IMG/VR virus record: IMGVR_UViG_3300021961_000121
Coordinates: 1-56,218 of that record
Strand: one strand, 5' to 3'
From: a virus
Length of the DNA stretch: 56,218 nt
Positions 34,425 through 43,306 of this stretch are shown piece by piece. The notes under the pieces were generated by a model, which saw only the letters and a program-made list of their open reading frames with translations, made no database searches and was not told the DNA's origin. Within the stretch, counting starts at the first letter, position 1; every line of letters begins with the position of its first letter. A program made the translations under genes and the position numbers.

Positions 34425-37400
34425 TTAGTAAGAACCACTTACATACATATGAAGAATGTATGTGTTTCCACCATTATTGAATTTCAAAACACCTCGTGTA
34501 GAATCCCAAGTTAAACCAGGAGATACATTACTAATTAATGTACCAAGAGCGTTTTCACCCTTTTGTCCTTTAGAACCTTGAGCGCCCGTAGCACCACCAG
34601 CACCTTGAGCGCCTTGAGCACCTTGAGGTGACGCTCCTTGAGCTCCCGTAGCACCTTGAGGACCTTGAGCACCTTGAGCGCCAGTCGGAGAACTACCTTG
34701 AGCACCTTGTGGTCCTTGAGGACCTTGTGCACCTTGAGCACCCGTTGGAGAAGCACCTTGAGCGCCAGTTGGACCTTGTGGGCCTTGTGCACCTTGAGCA
34801 CCTTGAGGACTTGAACCTTGAGCACCCGTGGCACCACCAGCACCTTGGGCACCTTGAGCACCCGTTGGTGAGGCACCTTGAGCTCCCGTAGCACCACCAG
34901 CACCTTGAGCACCTTGAGCACCCGTTGGTGAGGCACCTTGAGCACCCGTAGCACCTTGAGGACCTTGAGCACCTTGAGCACCTTGTGGTGAAGCACCTTG
35001 AGCGCCTTGTGGACCTTGAGGTCCTTGAGCACCTTGAGCGCCTGTTGGAGAACTACCTTGAGCACCTTGTGGTCCTTGTGGACCTTGTGCACCTTGAGCA
35101 CCTTGAGGACTTGAACCTTGAGCACCTTGTGGTCCTTGAGGACCTTGAGCACCTTGAGCACCTTGAGGTGAGGCTCCTTGAGCTCCCGTAGCACCTTGAG
35201 GACCTTGAGCACCTTGAGCGCCAGTCGGAGAACTACCTTGAGCGCCAGTTGGGCCCTGAGCACCCTGAGCACCTTGAGAACCCGTAGCTAAAGAACCTTG
35301 AGCACCTTGAGAACCTTGTGGACCTTGTGCACCTTGAGCACCTTGAGGACTTGAACCTTGAGCACCTGTGGCACCACCAGCACCTTGGGCACCTTGAGCA
35401 CCGGTTGGTGACGCACCTTGCGAACCAGTTGGACCTTGTGGACCTTGTGCACCTTGAGCACCTTGGGGTGAAGCACCTTGAGCACCGGTAGCCCCACCCG
35501 CACCTTGAGCACCTTGAGCACCGGTTGGTGAAGCACCTTGAGCACCTGTAGCACCTTGTGGGCCTGTATTACCTTTTGCACCTTGAGGACTTGCACCTTG
35601 AGCGCCCGTAGCACCACCAACACCTTGAGCACCTTGAGCACCTTGGGGTGAAGCACCTTGAGCACCTTGTGGTCCTTGAGGACCTTGTGCACCTTGAGCA
35701 CCGGTTGGTGAACTACCTTGAGCACCTGTAGCACCTTGTGGGCCTGTATTACCTTTTGCACCTTGAGGACTTGCACCTTGAGCACCCGTAGCACCGCCAA
35801 CACCTTGAGCACCTTGAGCACCTTGGGGTGAAGCACCTTGAGCACCTTGTGGTCCTTGAGGACCTTGAGCGCCTTGAGCACCTGTTGGAGAACTACCTTG
35901 AGCACCTTGTGGTCCTTGTGGACCTTGTGCACCTTGAGCACCTTGAGGACTTGAACCTTGAGCACCCGTAGCACCACCGGCACCTTGAGCACCTTGAGCA
36001 CCTTGTGGTGAAGCACCTTGAGCGCCAGTTGGACCTTGAGGTCCTTGAGCACCTTGAGCTCCCGTTGGAGAACTACCTTGAGCACCTTGTGGTCCTTGTG
36101 GACCTTGTGCACCTTGAGCACCTGTTGGAGAACTACCTTGAGCACCCGTAGCACCACCGGCACCTTGAGCACCTTGAGCACCTTGTGGTGAAGCACCTTG
36201 AGCGCCAGTTGGACCCTGTGGACCTTGTGCACCTTGAGCACCTTGAGGACTTGAACCTTGAGCACCCGTAGCACCGCCGGCGCCTTGAGCACCTTGAGCA
36301 CCTTGTGGTGAAGCACCTTGAGCACCGGTTGGACCTTGAGGTCCTTGAGCACCTTGAGCTCCCGTTGGAGAACTACCTTGAGCACCTTGTGGTCCTTGAG
36401 GACCTTGTGCACCTTGAGCACCTTGAGGACTACTACCTTGAGCACCTTGAGGACCAGTCGCACCTTGTGGACCAGTAGCACCTTGTGGGGATGCACCCTG
36501 AGCTCCTTGAGAACCTACTGCACCTTGAGCACCTGTAGCACCTTGGGGTGAAGCACCTTGAGCACCCGTAGCACCTTGTGGTCCTTGAGGACCTTGAGCG
36601 CCTTGAGCACCGGTTGGGGAAGCGCCTTGAGCACCTGTAGCACCTTGTGGGCCTGTATTACCTTTTGCACCTTGTGGAGAAGCACCTTGAGCACCCGTAG
36701 CACCTTGTGGTCCTTGAGGACCTTGTGCACCTTGAGCACCTTGAGGACTACTACCTTGAGCACCTTGTGGTCCTTGAGGACCTTGAGCACCTTGAGCACC
36801 TTGGGGTGAAGCACCTTGAGCACCCTGTGGTCCTTGCGGACCTGTAGCACCTTGAGCACCTTGAGCACCTTGAGGACTTGCACCTTGAGCACCTTGTGAA
36901 CCTTGAGGTCCTTGTGCACCTGTAGCACCTTGTGGTGAAGAACCTTGAGCGCCTTGGTTACCTTGAGGACCGGTAGCACCTTGAGCTCCTTGAGCACCTT
37001 GAGGACTACTACCTTGAGCACCTTGTGGACCTTGAGGACCTTGTGCGCCTGTAGCACCTTGCGGACTTGAACCTTGAGCACCCGTAGCACCTTGAGGACC
37101 GGTAGCACCTTGAGCACCTTGAGCGCCGGTTGGTGAACTACCTTGAGCACCTTGAGGACCAGTTGGACCTTGTGCACCTTGAGCACCCTGAGGACTTGAA
37201 CCTTGAGCACCCGTAGCACCTTGAGGACCTTGTGCGCCTGTAGCACCTTGTGCGCCTGTAGCACCTTGTGGACTTGCACCTTGAGCGCCGGTTGGACCAG
37301 TAGCACCTTGTGGACCAGTAGCACCTTGTGGACTTGCGCCTTGAGCACCTTGTGGACCTTGTGCACCTTGAGCACCTTGAGCACCTTGTGGTGCGGTTTG

Positions 37401-38213
37401 TACTGCTCCTTGAGCACCCGTAGCACCTTGTGGACCTTTAGGACCAACAGGACCTTGTGCACCTGTAGCACCTTGAGCACCAGTCGGACCGGCAGCTCCA
37501 GCCGCACCTTGAGGGCCGGTAGCACCTTGAGGGCCGGTAGCACCTTGAGGACCGGTAGCACCTTGAGGACCTTGATAACCTTGAGCACCGGTAGGACCAG
37601 TTGGACCGGTAGCACCTTTAGCACCTTGAGGGCCGGTAGGACCATCAGCACCTTTAGCACCTTGTTGACCTTGAGCTCCTTGAGGACCTTGAGCTCCTTG
37701 AGGACCTTGTGCACCTGTAGCACCTTGAGCTCCTTGGGGACCGGTAGGACCTTGACCACCTTGAGCACCTGTAGCACCTTGTGGGCCGGTAGGACCTGTT
37801 GGACCAGTGGGACCTGTGTTGTGAAGGAGGACTCCACCAACATAATAGTTGTGGTCAGGTTCTACTTCAATGGATATAAAATATGTCGGGTCTTCTACAT
37901 ACGATACCGATAAAATTTCAATATCGTTATGAAGAGTTGTATTATTATTGTATGCGTTTATCGGAGAAACCCAATCGCCCATTAGGGAAAGGACTTTGGA
38001 ATCTACTGATAAGTTGGATGTTGTACCATCCGAAAATTTTACTTGGATGTAGTCGTTTAATTCTCTATGGAATACGCTTACTACTTTGTTTTCTCTAACG
38101 GAACGAGTTGATAAATCATAACCCTTTACGGTATCACCAACTTGGATATTAGAAATAGGTGTAAGAACTCCGTTGATTTCAAGTAAAGTGTCTTTATGTA
38201 AACCGTGTATCAT
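34425..38213 (-). CDS. Giant collagen-like protein with N-terminal Hint domain (1262 aa)
   Basis: Residues 1-132 are a Hint domain ([29 protein letters not shown], then [16 protein letters not shown]). From Thr133 to about 1220 the protein is Gly-X-Y collagen, rich in GAQ, GPQ, GAT and GPT, broken at regular intervals by a G[AS]SP[QT] unit that shifts the glycine register. The C-terminal tip ([17 protein letters not shown], ending HMYVSGSY) resembles that of the 1946-aa neighbour. The Hint domain keeps the C-terminal cleavage residues but lacks the N-terminal splicing residues. Lysine is rare (about eight X-Lys-Gly). Probably a virion fibre whose Hint domain is cleaved off. Confidence 0.85.
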   Translation of the reverse strand: MIHGLHKDTLLEINGVLTPISNIQVGDTVKGYDLSTRSVRENKVVSVFHRELNDYIQVKFSDGTTSNLSVDSKVLSLMGDWVSPINAYNNNTTLHNDIEILSVSYVEDPTYFISIEVEPDHNYYVGGVLLHNTGPTGPTGPTGPQGATGAQGGQGPTGPQGAQGATGAQGPQGAQGPQGAQGQQGAKGADGPTGPQGAKGATGPTGPTGAQGYQGPQGATGPQGATGPQGATGPQGAAGAAGPTGAQGATGAQGPVGPKGPQGATGAQGAVQTAPQGAQGAQGAQGPQGAQGASPQGATGPQGATGPTGAQGASPQGATGAQGATGAQGPQGATGAQGSSPQGAQGAQGPTGPQGAQGSSPTGAQGAQGATGPQGATGAQGSSPQGATGAQGPQGPQGAQGSSPQGAQGAQGATGPQGNQGAQGSSPQGATGAQGPQGSQGAQGASPQGAQGAQGATGPQGPQGAQGASPQGAQGAQGPQGPQGAQGSSPQGAQGAQGPQGPQGATGAQGASPQGAKGNTGPQGATGAQGASPTGAQGAQGPQGPQGATGAQGASPQGATGAQGAVGSQGAQGASPQGATGPQGATGPQGAQGSSPQGAQGAQGPQGPQGAQGSSPTGAQGAQGPQGPTGAQGASPQGAQGAQGAGGATGAQGSSPQGAQGAQGPQGPTGAQGASPQGAQGAQGAGGATGAQGSSPTGAQGAQGPQGPQGAQGSSPTGAQGAQGPQGPTGAQGASPQGAQGAQGAGGATGAQGSSPQGAQGAQGPQGPQGAQGSSPTGAQGAQGPQGPQGAQGASPQGAQGAQGVGGATGAQGASPQGAKGNTGPQGATGAQGSSPTGAQGAQGPQGPQGAQGASPQGAQGAQGVGGATGAQGASPQGAKGNTGPQGATGAQGASPTGAQGAQGAGGATGAQGASPQGAQGAQGPQGPTGSQGASPTGAQGAQGAGGATGAQGSSPQGAQGAQGPQGSQGAQGSLATGSQGAQGAQGPTGAQGSSPTGAQGAQGPQGATGAQGASPQGAQGAQGPQGPQGAQGSSPQGAQGAQGPQGPQGAQGSSPTGAQGAQGPQGPQGAQGASPQGAQGAQGPQGATGAQGASPTGAQGAQGAGGATGAQGASPTGAQGAQGAGGATGAQGSSPQGAQGAQGPQGPTGAQGASPTGAQGAQGPQGPQGAQGSSPTGAQGAQGPQGATGAQGASPQGAQGAQGAGGATGAQGSKGQKGENALGTLISNVSPGLTWDSTRGVLKFNNGGNTYILHMYVSGSY
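34561..37810 (-). repeat. Collagen-coding tandem repeats of the 1262-aa gene
   Basis: Nine-base Gly-X-Y periodicity with long near-identical blocks, each about 60-110 nt, centred on [15 protein letters not shown] units. Such repeats are prone to recombination and assembly collapse, so copy number may vary. Confidence 0.85.
37818..38213 (-). other. Hint domain, predicted C-terminal cleavage only
   Basis: Residue 4 (Gly in GLHKDT) aligns with the catalytic Cys1 of inteins, and the block B His is not evident (LSVDSKVLS). Block F ([13 protein letters not shown]) and the terminal His131-Asn132 are intact and are followed by Thr133, the first residue of the collagen region. This fits Asn cyclisation that releases the collagen chain without splicing. 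Confidence 0.65.
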
Positions 38214-38229
38214 TTCTATATCCTAACTA

Positions 38230-39279
38230 TTAGTTGTTAACTCTAAATGCTACTTGAATAGCGTATAAATCAGAGCCATTACCAAACTTATTCAAATCTA
38301 ATGTAACCCTATCCCCTTTTGCGAATGGATAACCATTACCAAAAGTGAATACTACATTATTACCGGCAGCACCCAACATAGTAGTTACAGCACCACCAAC
38401 AGGCCCACCATTTGTGAACATAGTAATTTCAAAGTTATCAGGAGGAGTATTAGTAGTTTCTGGCGAAACATACACTTCACCAATATATCCGGCAGCAGGA
38501 GCGGTCCACACAGCAAACGCCTGATTATTGACTTGTAAATCGGTTGTAGTTCCCCACGGCATTGAACCTTGTCCTTGACCTTTGAAGTCAACATAGGTTT
38601 GATGTGGGTGGATATTTTCAGTAATTTGAGCTGATGATGAAATAACACCTTCAGTATTCAATTTTGTTTTAACACCTGATGTGAAGGTTGTGGATGTGGT
38701 ATCCAATTGGATGTTATCTGCGTTTACAATGATACCATTGTTAGCAGATGCAACATTTATTGTTCTATTTGCAGCAATTGTACCACCACCAGTAAGACCA
38801 TTACCTGCGGTGATGGATACTGTGGAGTGGTCGATGTGTTCGTTAGCAACAAATCCGGTTGTAGAGTCGTGGTCGATTTGAACTGATGATGAAATAACAC
38901 CTTCAGTATTCAATTTTGTTTTAACTCCGTTTGTAAATGTTGCGGATGTAGTATCTAATGATAATGTCCGTGTTGCTGCAATCGTACCACCACCACTTAA
39001 ACCATTCCCTGCCGTAATAGACACCGTGGAGTGGTCAATGTGTTCATTTGCTACGAACCCTGTTGTTGAGTCGTGGTCGATTTGAACTGATGATGATATC
39101 AACCCACCTGGATTAATATCAGACAAGACATTAGCGCCTGTCCTAAAATCAACATTCCCTGCACTATCAAGTACAAGGAACTTGTCTGTGTCAAGTCCGG
39201 CGTTAACTACGCTGGACAAATTTAACGAGTTTAATGATGCATCACTTCCGGAGGTGATGACTTTTTTCCAACTTGGCAT
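38230..39279 (-). CDS. Fibre protein with duplicated modules (349 aa)
   Basis: Begins MPSWKKVITSGSDASLNSLN, sharing its first 15 residues' pattern with the 483-aa protein. Residues about 80-230 contain two tandem copies of a module (ISSSVQIDHDSTTGFVANEH, then STVSITAGNGL and GGGTIAA). The C-terminal 130 residues form a distinct beta domain (AVWTAPAAGYIGEVYVSPET, with GNGYPFAKGDRVTLDL), possibly a receptor-binding or trimerisation tip. It is the first gene of the collagen operon. A structured leader RNA and a late element lie upstream. Confidence 0.65.
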   Translation of the reverse strand: MPSWKKVITSGSDASLNSLNLSSVVNAGLDTDKFLVLDSAGNVDFRTGANVLSDINPGGLISSSVQIDHDSTTGFVANEHIDHSTVSITAGNGLSGGGTIAATRTLSLDTTSATFTNGVKTKLNTEGVISSSVQIDHDSTTGFVANEHIDHSTVSITAGNGLTGGGTIAANRTINVASANNGIIVNADNIQLDTTSTTFTSGVKTKLNTEGVISSSAQITENIHPHQTYVDFKGQGQGSMPWGTTTDLQVNNQAFAVWTAPAAGYIGEVYVSPETTNTPPDNFEITMFTNGGPVGGAVTTMLGAAGNNVVFTFGNGYPFAKGDRVTLDLNKFGNGSDLYAIQVAFRVNN

Positions 39280-39298
39280 ATCCTTTATCCTATCTTGT

Positions 39299-39343
39299 GG
39301 TTGGAAACACTTTCGTGCCCACTTCCCTTTCGGGCCTACAACC
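39299..39343 (-). ncRNA. Structured leader RNA with two GAAA-capped hairpins
   Basis: On the minus strand an outer stem GGTTG (39343-39339) / CAACC (39303-39299) encloses two hairpins, CCC-GAAA-GGG (39334-39325) and CAC-GAAA-GTG (39317-39308), forming a three-way junction with two GNRA tetraloops. It lies in the roughly 90-nt leader between the late element and the 349-aa start codon. No open frame covers it. No known riboswitch or ribozyme is recognised. Confidence 0.55.
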
Positions 39344-39368
39344 AGGGTTTAACTTGAGTTACTCCATA

Positions 39369-39375
39369 ATAAATA
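39369..39375 (-). promoter_or_regulatory. TATTTAT late-promoter-like element before the collagen operon
   Basis: Coding-strand ACTATTTATTATGGAG, after the 39391-39414 terminator and about 90 nt before the 349-aa start codon. It would drive the 349-aa and both collagen genes. Confidence 0.55.
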
Positions 39376-39390
39376 GTTTTATAGAAATAA

Positions 39391-39414
39391 AAAACCCCAC
39401 CGAAGTGGGGTTTT
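39391..39414 (-). terminator. Rho-independent terminator after the fibre operon
   Basis: The minus strand forms AAAACCCCAC-TTCG-GTGGGGTTTT then a T run. A UUCG tetraloop with a GC-rich stem is a classic strong terminator. Confidence 0.9.
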
Positions 39415-39440
39415 CTTTATTAGCAAAATCTATAAATTAT

Positions 39441-39641
39441 TTATTTCATTTTAGCTAATTCACTTTGCAATTTAACAGCAAGTTTGTAAACTGATTCTAC
39501 TTGTTTACCTTTAAAAGTAGCTTCACCCAATCCGATGAGAAGTGCCTCAACCTCACCTTTGGTAAGATTGAGGGTCACTTCACCTTCAGATTTATTTAAA
39601 ACCTCTTTAGGTTGTAAACCAAGTTTAGATGCTATACCCAT
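39441..39641 (-). CDS. Small conserved phage protein (66 aa)
   Basis: MGIASKLGLQPKEVLNKSEG start, then VTLNLTKGEVEALLIGLGEA and a Lys-rich helical C-terminus. I recognise similar small proteins from T4-like phage structural regions, function unknown. Last gene of the fibre operon before the terminator. Confidence 0.6.
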   Translation of the reverse strand: MGIASKLGLQPKEVLNKSEGEVTLNLTKGEVEALLIGLGEATFKGKQVESVYKLAVKLQSELAKMK

Positions 39642-39662
39642 AACTAATCTCGTTACAAGTTA

Positions 39663-41114
39663 TTATTCTACATAGATGAAGATGTCACCAAGGGTAACAC
39701 GGATGTTACCATTGTAACGATAGTTAGCATCATCAGTAGTAACAACAGCTACAGCGTAAGCATCGGCACCGATTGTAGTTTGTTCAGAAACAGCGCCTTC
39801 AAAGTCAAATGCCCAACGAGAAGCGGACTGGTCCCAACCAAATGCAGTACCTTTACCTTCAACAACGATACCAGCATCAGCAGGAACACCTTGGTCGTTG
39901 AGAGAGATAAATTGGTCTTCAACTTCCAAATTAGTAGTTGAAATTGTAGTAGTTGTACCATTTACAGTCAAGTCGCCAGTCAATGTCAAAGATGCGAATG
40001 TTGGTGAATCACCAGATTGAAGACCGGTATCAACATCAGTTTGAACACCATTGATTGTAGCACGAACTGTACCTTGAGAAGGTGAAGAGAACGCTGAAGC
40101 GGAAACAACACCCTCGGCTGCCGTGATAGTCAATGTATTACCAGACATTACAGTAACAATACCATTACCACCTGCAATAGTTAATGCTTCTTCATTGTCA
40201 ATTACACCAGTACCAGTATCACCGTTTATATCCAAATCATAACTGGTTGAAACAAGAGCAGCAATGTCAGCAGCAATAGATGCTGAAGTTGATACGAATG
40301 CGCCAGAGATATCAGTTTTAGTAGCTGAAGCAAACATTACAGTGTCAATAGCACCAGCAGCGATATTTGCAGTCAAAGAAATGTTTGCACTACCATCAAA
40401 AGAAACACCTGTTGCAGTTACATCACCACCTGAAAGTGCGATTGTTCTTGCAGTAGCCAATACTGAAGCACTTGCAGCAGTACCAGTTGTATTTTGGTTA
40501 CCAGCGGTGTTTACACCTGGCAAGTTGATGTTAGCAGTACCATTGAATGATACACCACCAATTGTTCTTGCAGTTTCTAAAGCCGTAGCAGTAGAAGCAT
40601 TACCACGCAATGAACCGGTAATTCCTGTTAAAGAAATTTGGTCATCGAGGTTTACAGTAAGTGTATTAGTAGACCCCACAGTGGTGATGTTTGTACCACC
40701 TGCGATAGTAAATTGTTCTTCGTTTGTAATTACACCAGTACCACTATCACCACCAAAATCCAAATCGTAGCCAGTAGCTATGATACTTGCGATGTCAGCA
40801 GCAATAGATGCTGAAGTTGATACGAATGCACCAGAGATGTTTGTCTTGGTAGCAGATGCGAACATATTGGTGTCAATAGCACCAGTAGCAATATTCGCGT
40901 TTAATGTGACATTACCAGTACCATCAAAACTAACGCCTGTTGCGGTTACATCACCACCCGAAAGTGAAAATGTTCTTCCTGTTGCTAAGGCGGTAGCGGT
41001 AGAGGCATTGCCCGTTACATTACCTGTCAAGTTACCAGTAAATCCACCTGGTGCTTGAACCGTGTTTAGTACCGCGTTTGACCCCGATACTATGACTTTT
41101 TTCCATTCAGCCAT
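39663..41114 (-). CDS. Repetitive tail fibre-like protein (483 aa)
   Basis: Begins MAEWKKVIVSGSNAVLNTVQ, then FTGNLTGNVTGNASTATALA, a pattern typical of beta-helical phage fibres. Two tandem modules of about 175 aa repeat the order LSGGDVTATGVSFDG, AIDTNMFASATKTNISGAFV, SASIAADIA, and DTGTGVI. The C-terminal domain (LTVNGTTTTISTTNLEVEDQ, VVEGKGTAFGWDQSASRWAF, ending GDIFIYVE) is a common fibre domain. Strong Shine-Dalgarno sequence (AAAGGAGAATTAAAATG). Confidence 0.7.
   Translation of the reverse strand: MAEWKKVIVSGSNAVLNTVQAPGGFTGNLTGNVTGNASTATALATGRTFSLSGGDVTATGVSFDGTGNVTLNANIATGAIDTNMFASATKTNISGAFVSTSASIAADIASIIATGYDLDFGGDSGTGVITNEEQFTIAGGTNITTVGSTNTLTVNLDDQISLTGITGSLRGNASTATALETARTIGGVSFNGTANINLPGVNTAGNQNTTGTAASASVLATARTIALSGGDVTATGVSFDGSANISLTANIAAGAIDTVMFASATKTDISGAFVSTSASIAADIAALVSTSYDLDINGDTGTGVIDNEEALTIAGGNGIVTVMSGNTLTITAAEGVVSASAFSSPSQGTVRATINGVQTDVDTGLQSGDSPTFASLTLTGDLTVNGTTTTISTTNLEVEDQFISLNDQGVPADAGIVVEGKGTAFGWDQSASRWAFDFEGAVSEQTTIGADAYAVAVVTTDDANYRYNGNIRVTLGDIFIYVE
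40200..40980 (-). repeat. Tandem duplication within the 483-aa fibre gene
   Basis: Two copies about 520 nt apart (near 40255-40450 and 40778-40970) share long nearly identical blocks encoding SGAFVSTSASIAADIA and surrounding residues, indicating recent internal duplication. Confidence 0.75.
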
Positions 41115-41217
41115 TTTAATTCTCCTTTGTTTGTGTTAACACTTAAATAAATTGATATATCAATCGAAACTTGTTTTTAATCTCTAATAAGTATATCTGA
41201 CATCTCTAAAAATGGTT

Positions 41218-43290
41218 TTATTCGATTCCAAAATAAAATTCAGAACCAGAATAGAATATAGCACCACCAATTGCAGTAGGTGTTGTACTCATATTTGAAA
41301 GTACAATCATAGAACCACTAAATGAAGATGCCGTAATTGCATTTGTTGTAAATGAGCCAGAATCAGTTACTTGTTGTAAAGTACCAATACCACCACCTAC
41401 ACCACCACTACCAAACCCACTTGCAGCAGCAGATGCTGAAATGTATGAATCGGTAATTATGTTTGTAATGAATGATGGGTTAATGTAAGACGCAGTTAAA
41501 GCATTTATTGAGTTTTCGGCCCAAGATGATGTTCCAAATAACGAACCGGTAAATGATAAAGCTTCTACATTACCCAATACAAGTAAAGAACCCGTAAACT
41601 GATGTGTATCTCCTAAACTATCACCAAACATTGTAGACCCACTTGAGAACAAGGTAGTCATATATGTGATTGATGATGATACGATGTATGTTTCTGCGGT
41701 AATTGTATTTACCACCAAATCTTGACCAAAAAGGTTGGTTAGGATTTGAGCGGATGAACTTACAGTTCCAGCAGGAATAGTAGAACCGCCACTTCCAAAT
41801 CCAGCTGCAGCAGCGGATGCTGAAATAAAGGTTGGGTCAATGTAAGATGCGGTTAATACATTTTCAGCCCAAGATGATGTTCCAAAAAGAGAACCTGTAA
41901 AATCAGTTGCGATTATTGAACCGGTTACTTCTATATTATTATTAAAAGCAAACCCAAAACCACCGGCAACAAATGTAAGACCACCATTAGTTGTATTTTC
42001 TTCAATAGCATTAGTATAAAGAACATCATCAGTAATAATATAACCAGTAACATCAATCCAACCATTAACTTGTTGGTTTCCTTCAAATGTATTTGAACCT
42101 GTGGTGGCAACAGATGATGTAAACGCATTAAATGATGATGTATTTAATTTAGTATCGTATAATGTATTTATATCATCATTTGCAGATGCAGTAAATGCGT
42201 TTAGTGCAGAAATGTCGGTAGCAGTTCCAAATCCAGCTGCAGCAGCGGATGCCGAAATAAAGGTATCGGAGATAAAAGAGGCAGTCAAAGCACTCAACAC
42301 ATTCAGCGATGAAGTTTGAGATACTAATATGTATGAACTTGTAGCCGAATTTAATGCATCTAAACTCGTTTGAGCAGAGCCCGTAAAGTTATTAAGTCCA
42401 AGAAGGTCAATCGATTCTAAAGATACAATTCTACTCTCAAATCCACCTGAAATTGATGTAAACGCACCTGAAACATTGGTGATTAATGCGTATGAACTTG
42501 TAGCAGCTGTTAATGAGTCAACCTCACTTTGGATTGAACCTGTAAATGTATTAAGTGAAGAAATATCAGTATGCGATGAACTGATAAATCCTAAATCGGT
42601 AATTTGTTGAGATGATGATATAACACCAGATGGTAAGGTAGACCCAGTTGGGAGTGTTACCGTGTTACCATTTGAAATAGATAACTGGTCACCTACAATA
42701 GATAAAGTTTGTGAATCAGTTTCAGAAGTTAGATACGATGATGTAGCCGCAATCAAAGCGTCAATTTGAGCTTGAGCAGAACCACTAAAGTTGTTAAGAG
42801 CGGTGATGTCGGTATGTACACCCTCACCACTACCAAATCCACTTGCGGCAGCAGATGCTGAAATATAGGCATCTGTAATTATTAATTCAACTTGAGCTGA
42901 TGAACTTATAGTTCCGGCAGGAACTTCAGTCAAATAAGAACTTGTAGCTGAATTTAATGCGTCTAAACTTGTTTGAGCTGACCCCGTGAATGAATTAAGG
43001 GCGGATAAGTCAGTTCCACCTGAAGATGGAAACTCAAATGTAGCAAATGATGCTGAGTTTTCGAAACCACCATATCCTGGAGTTTCAAATGCTATAAATC
43101 GAGAAGCAACATATAGTTGATTCTCACTTTTTACATAGATGATTTGACCATCTAACAACCTATCTTCATAGATTGCGGCCATATTTGAAGCAGATGCTAC
43201 GGTAATCCATCCACCTTGAACATATTCAATGGAGGTAAACGAGCCCGATGCCCCACTTCTTACATAAATATCACCTGCGGTAGTTGCCAT
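41218..43290 (-). CDS. Repetitive fibre protein (690 aa)
   Basis: N-terminal 60 residues (MATTAGDIYVRSGASGSFTS, with AAIYEDRLLDGQIIYVKSEN) look like a virion-attachment domain. The rest is built from repeats with ALNSFTGSAQTSLDALN, SATSSYL, SSSAQ, and TDAYISASAAASGFG. The DAYISASAAASGFG block also occurs in the 1203-aa protein, so the two share modules. Ends in GGAIFYSGSEFYFGIE. Shine-Dalgarno sequence AAGGAGAATAATTAGATG. A likely long fibre or appendage shaft. Confidence 0.65.
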   Translation of the reverse strand: MATTAGDIYVRSGASGSFTSIEYVQGGWITVASASNMAAIYEDRLLDGQIIYVKSENQLYVASRFIAFETPGYGGFENSASFATFEFPSSGGTDLSALNSFTGSAQTSLDALNSATSSYLTEVPAGTISSSAQVELIITDAYISASAAASGFGSGEGVHTDITALNNFSGSAQAQIDALIAATSSYLTSETDSQTLSIVGDQLSISNGNTVTLPTGSTLPSGVISSSQQITDLGFISSSHTDISSLNTFTGSIQSEVDSLTAATSSYALITNVSGAFTSISGGFESRIVSLESIDLLGLNNFTGSAQTSLDALNSATSSYILVSQTSSLNVLSALTASFISDTFISASAAAAGFGTATDISALNAFTASANDDINTLYDTKLNTSSFNAFTSSVATTGSNTFEGNQQVNGWIDVTGYIITDDVLYTNAIEENTTNGGLTFVAGGFGFAFNNNIEVTGSIIATDFTGSLFGTSSWAENVLTASYIDPTFISASAAAAGFGSGGSTIPAGTVSSSAQILTNLFGQDLVVNTITAETYIVSSSITYMTTLFSSGSTMFGDSLGDTHQFTGSLLVLGNVEALSFTGSLFGTSSWAENSINALTASYINPSFITNIITDSYISASAAASGFGSGGVGGGIGTLQQVTDSGSFTTNAITASSFSGSMIVLSNMSTTPTAIGGAIFYSGSEFYFGIE

Positions 43291-43306
43291 CTAATTATTC
43301 TCCTTG

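Noticed and set aside
34561-37810. Regularly repeated short DNA blocks suggesting a CRISPR array.
   Set aside because: No constant repeat-spacer structure and no cas genes; periodicity is explained by Gly-X-Y codons within one open frame.
28652-38098. Many long frames on both strands over the collagen genes (for example 37203-37913 on +, 35288-36496 on -), rich in Leu-Lys-Val or Ser-Thr-Leu repeats.
   Set aside because: They are out-of-frame readings of the nine-base collagen repeats, without Shine-Dalgarno sequences or folded-protein composition.
37818-38213. A full protein-splicing intein in the 1262-aa collagen gene.
   Set aside because: There is no N-extein beyond three residues, Cys1 is replaced by Gly, and there is no endonuclease domain. 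Only C-terminal cleavage seems possible.
39280-39370. A tRNA gene in the gap before the 349-aa fibre gene.
   Set aside because: No T-loop consensus, no seven-base acceptor stem and no anticodon arm; the fold is a three-way junction with GAAA loops instead.
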